This document shows positions 20,501 through 31,800 of a stretch of DNA of 64,000 bases, piece by piece (the stretch's first letter is position 1; each line of letters opens with the position of its first letter). The notes below the pieces were generated by a model. It saw only the letters and a list, made by a program, of their open reading frames with translations, did not search any database and was not told the origin of the DNA. Source of the DNA: Brachionus manjavacas. Lineage: Eukaryota; Rotifera; Eurotatoria; Ploima; Brachionidae. The position numbers were made by a program, and so were the translations under genes. Location: assembly GCA_019054805.1 (NCBI GenBank), contig JAHQIY010000011.1:3415001-3479000 (forward strand). The letters are read 5' to 3'.

Positions 20501-21606
20501 CATACTTTAAAAAAAAAATTAAATAAATACAATAAAAGAATTAAAAATGTAAGACAAAAAAAATTGATTAAAGTTTGAATAGAGTTCCCTTTTCTGATAG
20601 TTTAAAAGAGGCAAATTGTAATCAATAAAGAGTTCACTTTTTTCTTTTTTAATCTCTAAATTTGTTGAAATTCAAAACAATAGAAAATAAAATAAAAGTG
20701 CAAATTTAATTTTGATGGAAATTTCTGAAACATTAGTAAATTGACCATTTAAATTTCAATAATTTAAAGAAATAATTTAATTAAATTTTGTTGGAATGGA
20801 TACTTGTGTATGATATTCGTTAAGAATATAAAACAAATTTAAAAAAAATATGGTGCATTTCAAGGAAGCTATTAAAAAAGTGTCAACAATTATTAGCAAT
20901 ATAAAGTTTTAAATGGATTAACTCAATTGTATTAAGCAAGACTTGGTACACATCTCTGAGTAGATTCTTGTTTGTAAACCATTTTGTTTTATTTTTAAAT
21001 CTCGTACTCAAAAGATAAAAACCTTCAAATCTTCCAAAATCAAATTCTCATAACTTTTTTTCCTCCAAAACTGTTATGAAAAAATGAACAGAAAAAAATT
21101 GACCACCGAACAAATTAGCAAATTTTTAAACTTCTTAAATCGAGACTCAATCATCCTTTGATTGCAGAGGATTTAAACCACCTAAAAAACAAGAGAATCG
21201 AACAAAATCAAAAAAAAATCCGAATCTATTTTTTATAAAATTTTATCTAAAAAACTTTATCTAATCAAAAATTCACTAATTTTTTGTTTGTGGTGCATTT
21301 AAACGAGTTAAATAATATGGGCATTGTGAATTTTGGAACAAAGAACAAGAACAAAAATTTAAAAATTAAATAACTTTTTTACAATGAATCTAAACATTGT
21401 TCTGCAAAATGTATCAGCTGACACAAACTTTGTATCACCCAAATTTAGTCTCTGGAAAAACTCTGCGAGTCTGCAAAGGACTAAATTTATTAGAAAATTT
21501 AATTTAATTAAATAAATTAAATTTAAAATCTATATTTAATATTACCATCAAAATATATATTTTAAATTGCTTTTTATTCAAATTAATTTAGATTTGTTTA
21601 CTACTA
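17547..21606. other. AT-rich DNA with no recognisable gene
   Basis: About 4 kb with no frame resembling a known protein. The frame at 18102-18323 (minus) is Phe/Leu/Lys low complexity. A GT-rich stretch lies near 19048-19085 (gtgtgtatgtgtgtgagtg). Somewhat less AT-rich patches at 18500-18560, 19120-19170 and 20435-20480 may be transposon debris, but I cannot assign them. Confidence 0.45.
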
Positions 21607-21656
21607 CTCTTAAGGTCATCTTTTGTTATGACCTTAAGAGATCATAACAAAAGATG
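21607..21656. repeat. Two overlapping, mutually exclusive hairpins
   Basis: 21607-21619 (ctcttaaggtcat) is a perfect reverse complement of 21628-21640. 21617-21631 (catcttttgttatga) is a perfect reverse complement of 21642-21656. The two stems share bases, so a single strand can form only one at a time. This may be the nested ends of a small fold-back insertion just upstream of the LINE relic. Confidence 0.75.
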
Positions 21657-21744
21657 GTAAATTTTCAGCGCAAGTGGATGCAGAAGTGTTAGTGAGTGAG
21701 TGAGTTGGATTTTGAGGAAGACTTTTTGATATTTCGGCATAAAT

Positions 21745-22100
21745 TTGTGCAGAAAATTGTATTCTACTTTTGTAAGATCTCATTTAGAGTTCTCGTCATC
21801 AGTATGGAGGATTCTGTCAAAAAAAGGAAATTAAAAAAATAAAGGAGCTCTGAGGAGAATAACAGGCTTGGTTTTGAGATTAAGGAGCATGGAATGTGAG
21901 GATAGGCTGAAGAAGTTAGGATATACTGACTTAGGTATAAGGAGAAAAAGGCCTGACCATATACAGCTAAATAAAATGGGTTAGAAGAGGTAGATCTCGG
22001 AATTAAAATACGAAGAAATAATAAAGACAGGTCACACGCGCATCAGATTGTTAAATATACTTGGAATTTACTTCAGATAAGAACTGATATGATAAAGCCT
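21745..22100 (+). mobile_element. Relic of a LINE C-terminal region
   Basis: One frame gives NLCRKLYSTFVRSHLEFSSS followed by VW, then, after a frameshift and stop, LRRITGLVLRL, CEDRLKKLGYTDL and RRKRPDHIQLNKMG, with stops further on. Arg-x-His-Leu-Glu-(Tyr/Phe)-x-x-x-x-Trp followed by R-x-x-T, EDRLK-x-LG and RR-x-R-x-D-x-I is the standard region downstream of the RT domain in CR1/Jockey-like LINEs. The tail at 22135-22160 ends in tactactactacta. The copy is degenerate and 5'-truncated. Confidence 0.75.
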
Positions 22101-22160
22101 TATGACGTACTTCAACACAGGTACCTTTTTGTCGCAGCTATATTTACTACTACTACTAAA

Positions 22161-24091
22161 AAGAGGGCCAAATCCAAATAATAATCTGTTTTTACCCTGA
22201 AAAGAATTTTTGACTAAACAAAAAATTCAATAGAAGAATTAATTTCAAAGGGTTGTTGAATTTATTTAATTTTTTTCAAATGATAATTTGAAATGGTAGT
22301 TGACCTTGCTTCCAGTCCGTAGTTTAGAATTATCAAAATATGAAACAAACATCAAATAACATCAAATAACTCTGAAATTTTTTGTTTAACAAAAGGAAAA
22401 AGAAATAAGTTTCTTATTTTTTTATTAATCGTTTGATAACTCTTAAATAATTTTTTTAACTCTAACTCACCAAAAAAGTTCAATAAAAGAGAAAGAAAAA
22501 AAAATAATTTCAAATTTAGCTAAATTTAATTTCTTAAAAATTCCACAAATTTATTAGTATTGCTAACAGAAAAAAATGAAAATAATTAATCGAGAAGCAG
22601 CAAAAAACAAAAACTCTAGAAACTTAGAATAAATATTTAGTTGTTGCTTTTCGACACCATTTACTCCCAAGTGATAACAAATTACGAGTAAAACTAATCA
22701 ATTAATTCAATAGAATCTTTTCACTAAATTCAACACCCAATAGTCAATAATTTTATTGTAGCGTCGCCGCGACCACTTTGATTAATTTTACTTGTGATAA
22801 ATTTTTATTTTTGAAACTGAAATTTTGAGAAACAACTTCAAGTTATCATATAGCATAGAAAAACACATTTATGTTCTTTATTTGATTAGTTCTTTTTGAA
22901 AATTAAATAAGTTCAAAGAGCCCGAAGGAATTGAAAAGCATAAAAAAGCAAACAAAAACATTTTGAATTCAATCAAGCTAATAATTCTCTCCCAATTTGA
23001 GATAAATCTTGATTGTGTAATAAATTTCGATTATTATGCTTGATTTGAGCAATTATTTTTCTCATAAGTTTCTAATCTTTTAAAAAAAAAAAAAGCTGCT
23101 GCTTTCTTGTGTCGTGAGCATAAGAGATTAATTCATTATGATAAAATATTGATTATCAATCTTAATATAGAATTAAATTTATGCAAATAAGAAAAATATT
23201 GATTCCATTTAATCAAGTATGTCTTAATTTTATCTCATGTTATGCTTACTTTTTCTTAATTTTTCTCCCATGCTTAAGCATTAGCATTATACTGTAGAGA
23301 ATTCGAGACCTTTAAGTCTCAATTAATTCCAAATTTTGAGTTTGTAATTCAAGTAAATTAAAATTGATCTTTTGATAGCAAAAGCACTCGAGTTTTTGCA
23401 TACTCAATGTTTTCCGAAAAGTCTTCGATTAAAACCAGCAATTGATCAGAACCTTAAGTATTTCAATACTTTTATTAATTAGATTCAGAAAGGAAATCTA
23501 CTAAATAAATAACGCTTTTATTTGATAAAAAAATAATTACCATTAAAATATTTTGCTGTATTTCGGGTGCTCTATTACTCTGTATTGTTTTGACATAAAA
23601 AAATCGAAATTATTACCATTTTTTAATTAAATTTGAACTTCTTGTGACCAGATGAAATACAAAAATCGATTTCTAAAATCGAATATTAAGCTGATAAATA
23701 AAAAAAATTCATTACAAGATTTAAAGAAATTTAGAACTTAAAGAGTCTTATATGATGAAATAAAGGAAGCTTGTTGACGCGTTCTAAAATGTAAATTTAC
23801 ACAGGCTTTGGTGAATTCAATTTAATAACAAAAAATTCAATTTTCTTCCGACAATTATTGTAAATTTGATAAAAAATATCATGAACGGAAAATTTCTGAT
23901 TTAAGAATATTATTTATGAAATAAGAGTGATTTTTTGATTCGTACTGGTATCTCTGTTCTAAAAATGTTTATATCAACGTTATTAGCTCATAATCAATAA
24001 AAGGAATTTCTTTTAAAAAAAAAGCATTAAAATTTTTTAATTTAGAAAAATTAAAAATCTATGAAAAATAGAGGAGATATTTTGGACAATG
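22161..24091. other. AT-rich DNA between LINE relic and satellite edge
   Basis: No gene recognised. A small GC-rich island (gtagcgtcgccgcgaccac, about 22758-22776) stands out sharply from its surroundings. The stretch up to 24091 shows no satellite-type sequence, so the array boundary is abrupt. Confidence 0.45.
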
Positions 24092-27000
24092 TAACCGGTA
24101 ATCGGTGACTGGTAAAATTACAAGATCTATCAAATTTATATCTCTTACGTTTTTTCGATCTGTAAAAGCCAAAGTCAAGAAAATTTCAAGATCTATCTAG
24201 TGGTAACTTCGGTTTTGCATAATTCGAAAAATTCGTTGCAAAAAACCTATTTGATAAACGTCAAAAATTGGTTTTTTGCTCGTTTTTGAAGTCTCTTTTT
24301 TTCTCGTCATTTATCATTTTTGGACTCATGTAAATAGGAACATGTATAACTTTTGCGCTCTTGAATTAGAGCAATTAATCATTATCGTAGCTAAAAAATG
24401 ACAATTCTGCAGTGAAGAGAAGTTTAAGTGATCGGTAATCACTTGCAAGTATCTTAATACAAAACTTTTTATATCTCTTACGTTTTTTCGATCTGAAAAA
24501 GCCAAAGAGAAGAAAATTTCTAGATCTATCTTGTGGTAACTTCGGTTTTGCATAATTCGAAAAATTCATTACAAAAAACCTTTTTTGAAAAACGTCAATA
24601 AATGGGTTTTTTGCTCGTTTTTGAAGTCTCTTATTTTCTCGTCCTTTTACATTTTTGGACTCCTGTAAATGGGAACATGTAAAACTTTTGCGCTCTTGAA
24701 TTTGAGCTTTAAATCATTATCGTAGCTTAAAAATTGACCATTCTGCAGTGAATTGAAAACAAAGTGACTGGTAATCACTTGTAAGTTTCCAATTTACAAA
24801 ATTATTAATATCTCTTACGTTTTTTCGATCTGTAAAAGCCAAAGTCAAGAAAATTTCAAGATCTATCTTGTGGTAACTTCGGTTTTGCATAATTCGAAAA
24901 ATACATTGCAAAAAACCTATTTGAAAAACGAAAAAAAATGGTTTTTTGCACTTTTTTGAGGTCGCCTAATTTCTCGTCCTTTTACATTTTTGGACTCCTG
25001 GAAATGGTAACATGTAAAACTTTTGTGCTCTTGAATTTGAGCTATTAATCATTATCGTAGCTAAAAAATTGACCATTCTGCAGTGAATTGAAAATTAAGT
25101 GACTGGTAATCACTTGCAAGTTTCCCATGTGCATAACTTTTCGAATCTTTGACCTTTTTTTGATCTGTAGAAGCCAAAGTCAAGAAAATTTCAAGATCTA
25201 TCTTGTGGTATTTTCGGTTTTGCATTATTCGAAAAATTCATTGAAAGAACCCTTTTTTGAAAAACGTCAATAAATGGGTTTTTTGCTCGTTTTTGAAGTC
25301 GGCTAATTTCTCGTCCTTTTACATTTTTGGACTCCTGTAAATGGTAACATGTGAAACTTTTGCGCTCCTGAATTTGAGCTTTTAATCATTATCGTAGCTA
25401 AAAAATGACTATTCTGCATTGAAGAGAAGTTTAAGTGATCGGTAATAACTTGAAAGTATCTTAATACAAAACTTTTTATATCTCTTACGTTTTATTGATC
25501 TGTAAAAGCCAAAGTCAAGAAAATTTCAAGATCTATCTAGTGGTATCTTCGGTTTTCCATAATTCGAAAAATTCATTGCAAAAAACCTATCTGAAAAACG
25601 TCATAAAATGGGTTTTTTGCTCATTTTCGAAGTCGCCTAAAATCTGGTCCTTTTATATTTTTTTGAGACCTGTAAATTGTATCATGTAATACTTTTTGCG
25701 CTCTTGAATTTGAGCTTTTAATCATTATCGTAGCTAAAAAATGACCATTCTGCATTGAAGAGAAGTTTAAGTGATCGGTGATAACTTGAAAGTATCTTAA
25801 TACAAAACTTTTTATATCTCTTACGTTTTATTGATCTGTAAAAGTCAAAGTCAAGAAAATTTCAAGATCTATCTAGTGGTATCTTCGGTTTTCCATAATT
25901 CGAAAAATTCATTGCAAAAAACCTATCTGAAAGACGTCATAAAATGGGTTTTTTGCTCATTTTCGAAGTCGCCTAAAATCTTGTCCTTTTAACCTATTTG
26001 AGTCCTGTAAATTGTATCATGTAGAACTTTTTGCGCTCTTGAATTTGAGCTATTATTCATTATCGTAGCTAAAAAATTGACCATTCTGCAGTGAATTGAA
26101 AACTAAGTGACTGGTAATCACTTGCAAGTTTCCCATGTGCATAACTTTTCGAATCTTTGACCTTTTTTTGATCTGTAAAGTCCAAAGTCAAGAAAATTTC
26201 AAGATCTATCTAGTGGTATCTTCGGTTTTCCATAATTCGAAAAATTCATTGCAAAAAACCTATCTGAAAAACGTCATAAAATGGGTTTTTTGCTCATTTT
26301 CGAAGTCGCCTAAAATCTGGTCCTTTTATATTTTTTTGAGACCTGTAAATTGTATCATGTAATACTTTTTGCGCTCTTGAATTTGAGCTATTAATCATTA
26401 TCGTAGCTAAAAAATTGACCATTCTGCAGTGAATTGAAGTTTAAGTGATCGGTAATCACTTGCAAGTTTCTTAATACATAACTTTTTATATCTTTGACCT
26501 TTTTTTGATCTGTAAAAGTCAAAGTCAAGAAAATTTCAAGATCTATCTAGTGGTATCTTCGGTTTTCCATAATTCGAAAAATTCATTGCAAAAAACCTAT
26601 CTGAAAGACGTCATAAAATGGGTTTTTTGCTCATTTTCGAAGTCGCCTAAAATCTTGTCCTTTTAACTTTTTTGAGTCCTGTAAATTGTATCATGTAGAA
26701 CTTTTTGCGCTCTTGAATTTGAGCTATTATTCATTATCGTAGCTAAAAAATTGACCATTCTGCAGTGAATTGAAAACTAAGTGACTGGTAATCACTTGCA
26801 AGTTTCCCATGTGCATAACTTTTCGAATCTTTGACCTTTTTTTGATCTGTAAAGTCCAAAGTCAAGAAAATTTCAAGATCTATCTAGTGGTATCTTCGGT
26901 TTTCCATAATTCGAAAAATTCATTGCAAAAAACCTATCTGAAAAACGTCATAAAATGGGTTTTTTGCTCATTTTCGAAGTCGCCTAAAATCTTGTCCTTT

Positions 27001-28800
27001 TATATTTTTTTGAGTCCTGTAAATTGTATTATGTAGAACTTTTTGCGCTCTTGAATTTGAGCTATTATTCATTATCGTAGCTAAAAAATTGACCATTCTG
27101 CGGTGAAGAGAAGTTTAAGTGACTGGTAATCACTTGCAAGTTTCCCATGTGCATAACTTTTTATATCTTTGACCTTTTATTGATCTGTAAAAGCCAAAGT
27201 CAAGAAAATTTCAAGATCTATCTAGTGGTATCTTCGGTTTTCCATAATTCGAAAAATTCATTGCAAAAAACCTATCTGAAAGACGTCATAAAATGGGTTT
27301 TTTGCTCATTTTCGAAGTCGCCTAAAATCTTGTCCTTTTAACTTTTTTGAGTCCTGTAAATTGTATCATGTAGAACTTTTTGCGCTCTTGAATTGAGCTA
27401 TTATTCATTATCGTTGCTAAAAAATTGACCATTCTGCAGTGAATTGAAAACTAAGTGACTGGTAATCACTTGCAAGTTTCCCATGTGCATAACTTTTCGA
27501 ATCTTTGACCTTTTTTTGATCTGTAAAGTCCAAAGTCAAGAAAATTTCAAGATCTATCTAGTGGTATCTTCGGTTTTCCATAATTCGAAAAATTCATTGC
27601 AAAAAACCTATCTGAAAAACGTCATAAAATGGGTTTTTTGCTCATTTTCGAAGTCGCCTAAAATCTTGTCCTTTTATATTTTTTGAGTCCTGTAAATTGT
27701 ATCATGTAGAACTTTTTGCGCTCTTGAATTTGAGCTATTATTCATTATCGTAGCTAAAAAATTGACCATTCTGCAGTGAATTGAAAACTAAGTGACTGGT
27801 AATCACTTGCAAGTTTCCCATGTGCATAACTTTTCGAATCTTTGACCTTTTTTTGATCTGTAAAGTCCAAAGTCAAGAAAATTTCAAGATCTATCTAGTG
27901 GTATCTTCGGTTTTCCATAATTCGAAAAATTCATTGCAAAAAACCTATCTGAAAAACGTCATAAAATGGGTTTTTTGCTCATTTTCGAAGTCGCCTTAAA
28001 TCTTGTCCTTTTATATTTTTTGAGTCCTGTAAATTGTATCATGTAGAAATTTTTGCGCTCTTGAATTTGAGCTATTATTCATTATCGTAGCTATAAAATT
28101 GACCATTCTGCGGTGAAGAGAAGTTTAAGTGATCGGTAATAACTTGAAAGTATCTTATTACAAAACTTTTTATATCTCTTACGTTTTTTTGATCTGTAAA
28201 AGCCAAAGTCAAGAAAATTTCAAGATCTATCTAGTGGTATCTTCGGTTTTCCATAATTCGAAAAATTCATTGCAAAAAACCTATCTGAAAAACGTCAAAA
28301 AATGGGTTTTTTGCTCATTTTCGAAGTCGCCTAAAATCTTGTCCTTTTATTTTTTTTGAGTCCTGTAAATTGTATCATGTAGAACTTTTTGCGCTCTTGA
28401 ATTTGAGCTATTAATCATTATCGTAGCTATAAAATTGACCATTCTGCAGTGAATTGAAAACTAAGTGACTGGTAATCACTTGCAAGTTTCTTATGTACAT
28501 AACTTTTCGAATCTTTGACCTTTTTTTGATCTGTAAAAGCCAAAGTCAAGAAAATTTCAAGATCTATCTAGTGGTATCTTCGGTTTTCCATAATTCGAAA
28601 AATTCATTGCAAAAAACCTATCTGAAAAACGTCAAAAAATGGGTTTTTTGCTCATTTTCGAAGTCGCCTAAAATCTTGTCCTTTTAACTTTTTTGAGTCC
28701 TGTAAATTGTTTCATGTAGAACTTTTTGCGCTCTTGAATTTGAGCTATTATTTATTATCGTTGCTAAAAAATTGACCATTCTGCAGTGAATTGAAAACTA
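24092..28800 (+). repeat. Array edge: diverged units with two mixed monomer subtypes
   Basis: Units here differ at many sites and by small indels. Two subtypes occur. One has gatcggtaataacttgaaag...tatatctcttacg (for example at 25435, 25772, 28129). The other has gactggtaatcacttgcaag...cgaatctttgacc (for example 25100, 26107, 26782, 27455). Hybrids of the two lie at about 24768, 26445 and 27119. The first four units are the most diverged. Distal to about 28.8 kb only the second subtype is seen. Confidence 0.85.
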
Positions 28801-31800
28801 AGTGACTGGTAATCACTTGCAAGTTTCCCATGTGCATAACTTTTCGAATCTTTGACCTTTTTTGATCTGTAAAGTCCAAAGTCAAGAAAATTTCAAGATC
28901 TATCTAGTGGTATCTTCGGTTTTCCATAATTCGAAAAATTCATTGCAAAAAACCTATCTGAAAAACGTCATAAAATGGGTTTTTTGCTCATTTTCGAAGT
29001 CGCCTAGAATCTTGTCCTTTTATATTTTTTGAGTCCTGTAAATTGTATCATGTAGAAATTTTTGCGCTCTTGAATTTGAGCTATTAATCATTATCGTAGC
29101 TAAAAAATTGACCATTCTGCAGTGAATTGAAAACTAAGTGACTGGTAATCACTTGCAAGTTTCCCATGTGCATAACTTTTCGAATCTTTGACCATTTTTT
29201 GATCTGTAAAGGCCAAAGTCAAGAAAATTTCAAGATCTATCTAGTGGTATCTTCGGTTTTCCATAATTCGAAAAATTCATTGCAAAAAACCTATCTGAAA
29301 AACGTCAAAAAATGGGTTTTTTGCTCATTTTCGAAGTCGCCTAAAATCTTGTCCTTTTATATTTTTTGAGTCCTGTAAATTGTATCATGTAGAACTTTTT
29401 GCGCTCTTGAATTTGAGCTATTAATCATTATCGTAGCTAAAAAATTGACCATTCTGCAGTGAATTGAAAACTAAGTGACTGGTAATCACTTGCAAGTTTC
29501 CCATGTGCATAACTTTTCGAATCTTTGACCTTTTTTTGATCTGTAAAGGCCAAAGTCAAGAAAATTTCAAGATCTATCTAGTGGTATCTTCGGTTTTCCA
29601 TAATTCGAAAAATTCATTGCAAAAAACCTATCTGAAAAACGTCAAAAAATGGGTTTTTTGCTCATTTTCGAAGTCGCCTAAAATCTTGTCCTTTTATATT
29701 TTTTTGAGTCCTGTAAATTGTATCATGTAGAACTTTTTGCGCTCTTGAATTTGAGCTATTAATCATTATCGTAGCTAAAAAATTGACCATTCTGCAGTGA
29801 ATTGAAAACTAAGTGACTGGTAATCACTTGCAAGTTTCCCATGTGCATAACTTTTCGAATCTTTGACCTTTTTTTGATCTGTAAAGGCCAAAGTCAAGAA
29901 AATTTCAAAATCTTTCTAGTGGTATCTTCGGTTTTCCATAATTTGAAAAATTCATTGCAAAAAACCTATCTGAAAAACGTAAAAAAATGTGTTTTTTGCT
30001 CATTTTCGAAGTCGCCTAAAATCTTGTCCTTTTATATTTTTTTGAGACCTGTAAATTGTATCATGTAGAACCTTTTGCGCTCTTGAATTTGAGCTATTAT
30101 TCATTATCGTAGCTATAAAATTGACCATTCTGCAGTGAATTGAAAACTAAGTGACTGGTAATCACTTGCAAGTTTCCCATGTGCATAACTTTTCGAATCT
30201 TTGACCTTTTTTTGATCTGTAAAGGCCAAAGTCAAGAAAATTTCAAGATCTATCTAGTGGTATCTTCGGTTTTCCATAATTCGAAAAATTCATTGCAAAA
30301 AACCTATCTGAAAAACGTCATAAAATGGGTTTTTTGCTCATTTTCGAAGTCGCCTAAAATCTTGTCCTTTTAACTTTTTTGAATCCTGTAAATTGTATCA
30401 TGTAGAACTTTTTGCGCTCTTGATTTTTAGCTATTATTCATTATCGTTGCTAAAAAATTGACCATTCTGCAGTGAATTGAAAACTAAGTTACTGGTAATC
30501 ACTTGCAAGTTTCCCATGTGCATAAATTTTCTAATCTTTGACCTTTTTTTGATCTGTAAAGGCCAAAGTCAAGAAAATTTCAAGATCTATCTAGTGGTAT
30601 CTTCGGTTTTCCATAATTTGAAAAATTCATTGCAAAAAACCTATCTGAAAAACGTCATAAAATGGGTTTTTTGCTCATTTTCGAAGTCGCCTAAAATCTT
30701 GTCCTTTTAACTTTTTTGAGTCCTGTAAATTGTATCATGTAGAACTTTTTGCGCTCTTGAATTTGAGCTATTATTCATTATCGTAGCTAAAAAATTGACC
30801 ATTCTGCAGTGAATTGAAAACTAAGTGACTGGTAATCACTTGCAAGTTTCCCATGTGCATAACTTTTCTAATCTTTGACCTTTTTTTGATCTGTAAAAGC
30901 CAAAGTCAAGAAAATTTCAAGATCTATCTAGTGGTATCTTCGGTTTTCCATAATTTGAAAAATTCATTGCAAAAAACCTATCTGAAAAACGTCAAAAAAT
31001 GGGTTTTTTGCTCATTTTCGAAGTCGCCTAAAATCTTGTCCTTTTAACTTTTTTGAGTCCTGTAAATTGTATCATGTAGAACTTTTTGCGCTCTTGAATT
31101 TGAGCTATTAATCATTATCGTAGCTAAAAAATTGACCATTCTGCAGTGAATTGAAAACTAAGTGACTGGTAATCACTTGCAAGTTTCCCATGTGCATAAC
31201 TTTTCGAATCTTTGACCTTTTTTTGATCTGTAAAGGCCAAAGTCAAGAAAATTTCAAGATCTATCTAGTGGTATCTTCGGTTTTCCATAATTTGAAAAAT
31301 TCATTGCAAAAAACCTATCTGAAAAACGTAAAAAAATGGGTTTTTTGCTCATTTTCGAAGTCGCCTAAAATCTTGTCCTTTTAACTTTTTTGAGTCCTGT
31401 AAATTGTATCATGTAGAACTTTTTGCGCTCTTGAATTTGAGCTATTAATCATTATCGTAGCTAAAAAATTGACCATTCTGCAGTGAATTGAAAACTAAGT
31501 GACTGGTAATCACTTGCAAGTTTCCCATGTGCATAACTTTTCGAATCTTTGACCTTTTTTTGATCTGTAAAGGCCAAAGTCAAGAAAATTTCAAGATCTA
31601 TCTAGTGGTATCTTCGGTTTTCCATAATTCGAAAAGTTCATTGCAAAAAACCTATCTGAAAAACGTCAAAAAATGGGTTTTTTGCTCATTTTCGAAGTCG
31701 CCTAAAATCTTGTCCTTTTAACTTTTTTGAGTCCTGTAAATTGTATCATGTAGAACTTTTTGCGCTCTTGAATTTGAGCTATTAATCATTATCGTAGCTA

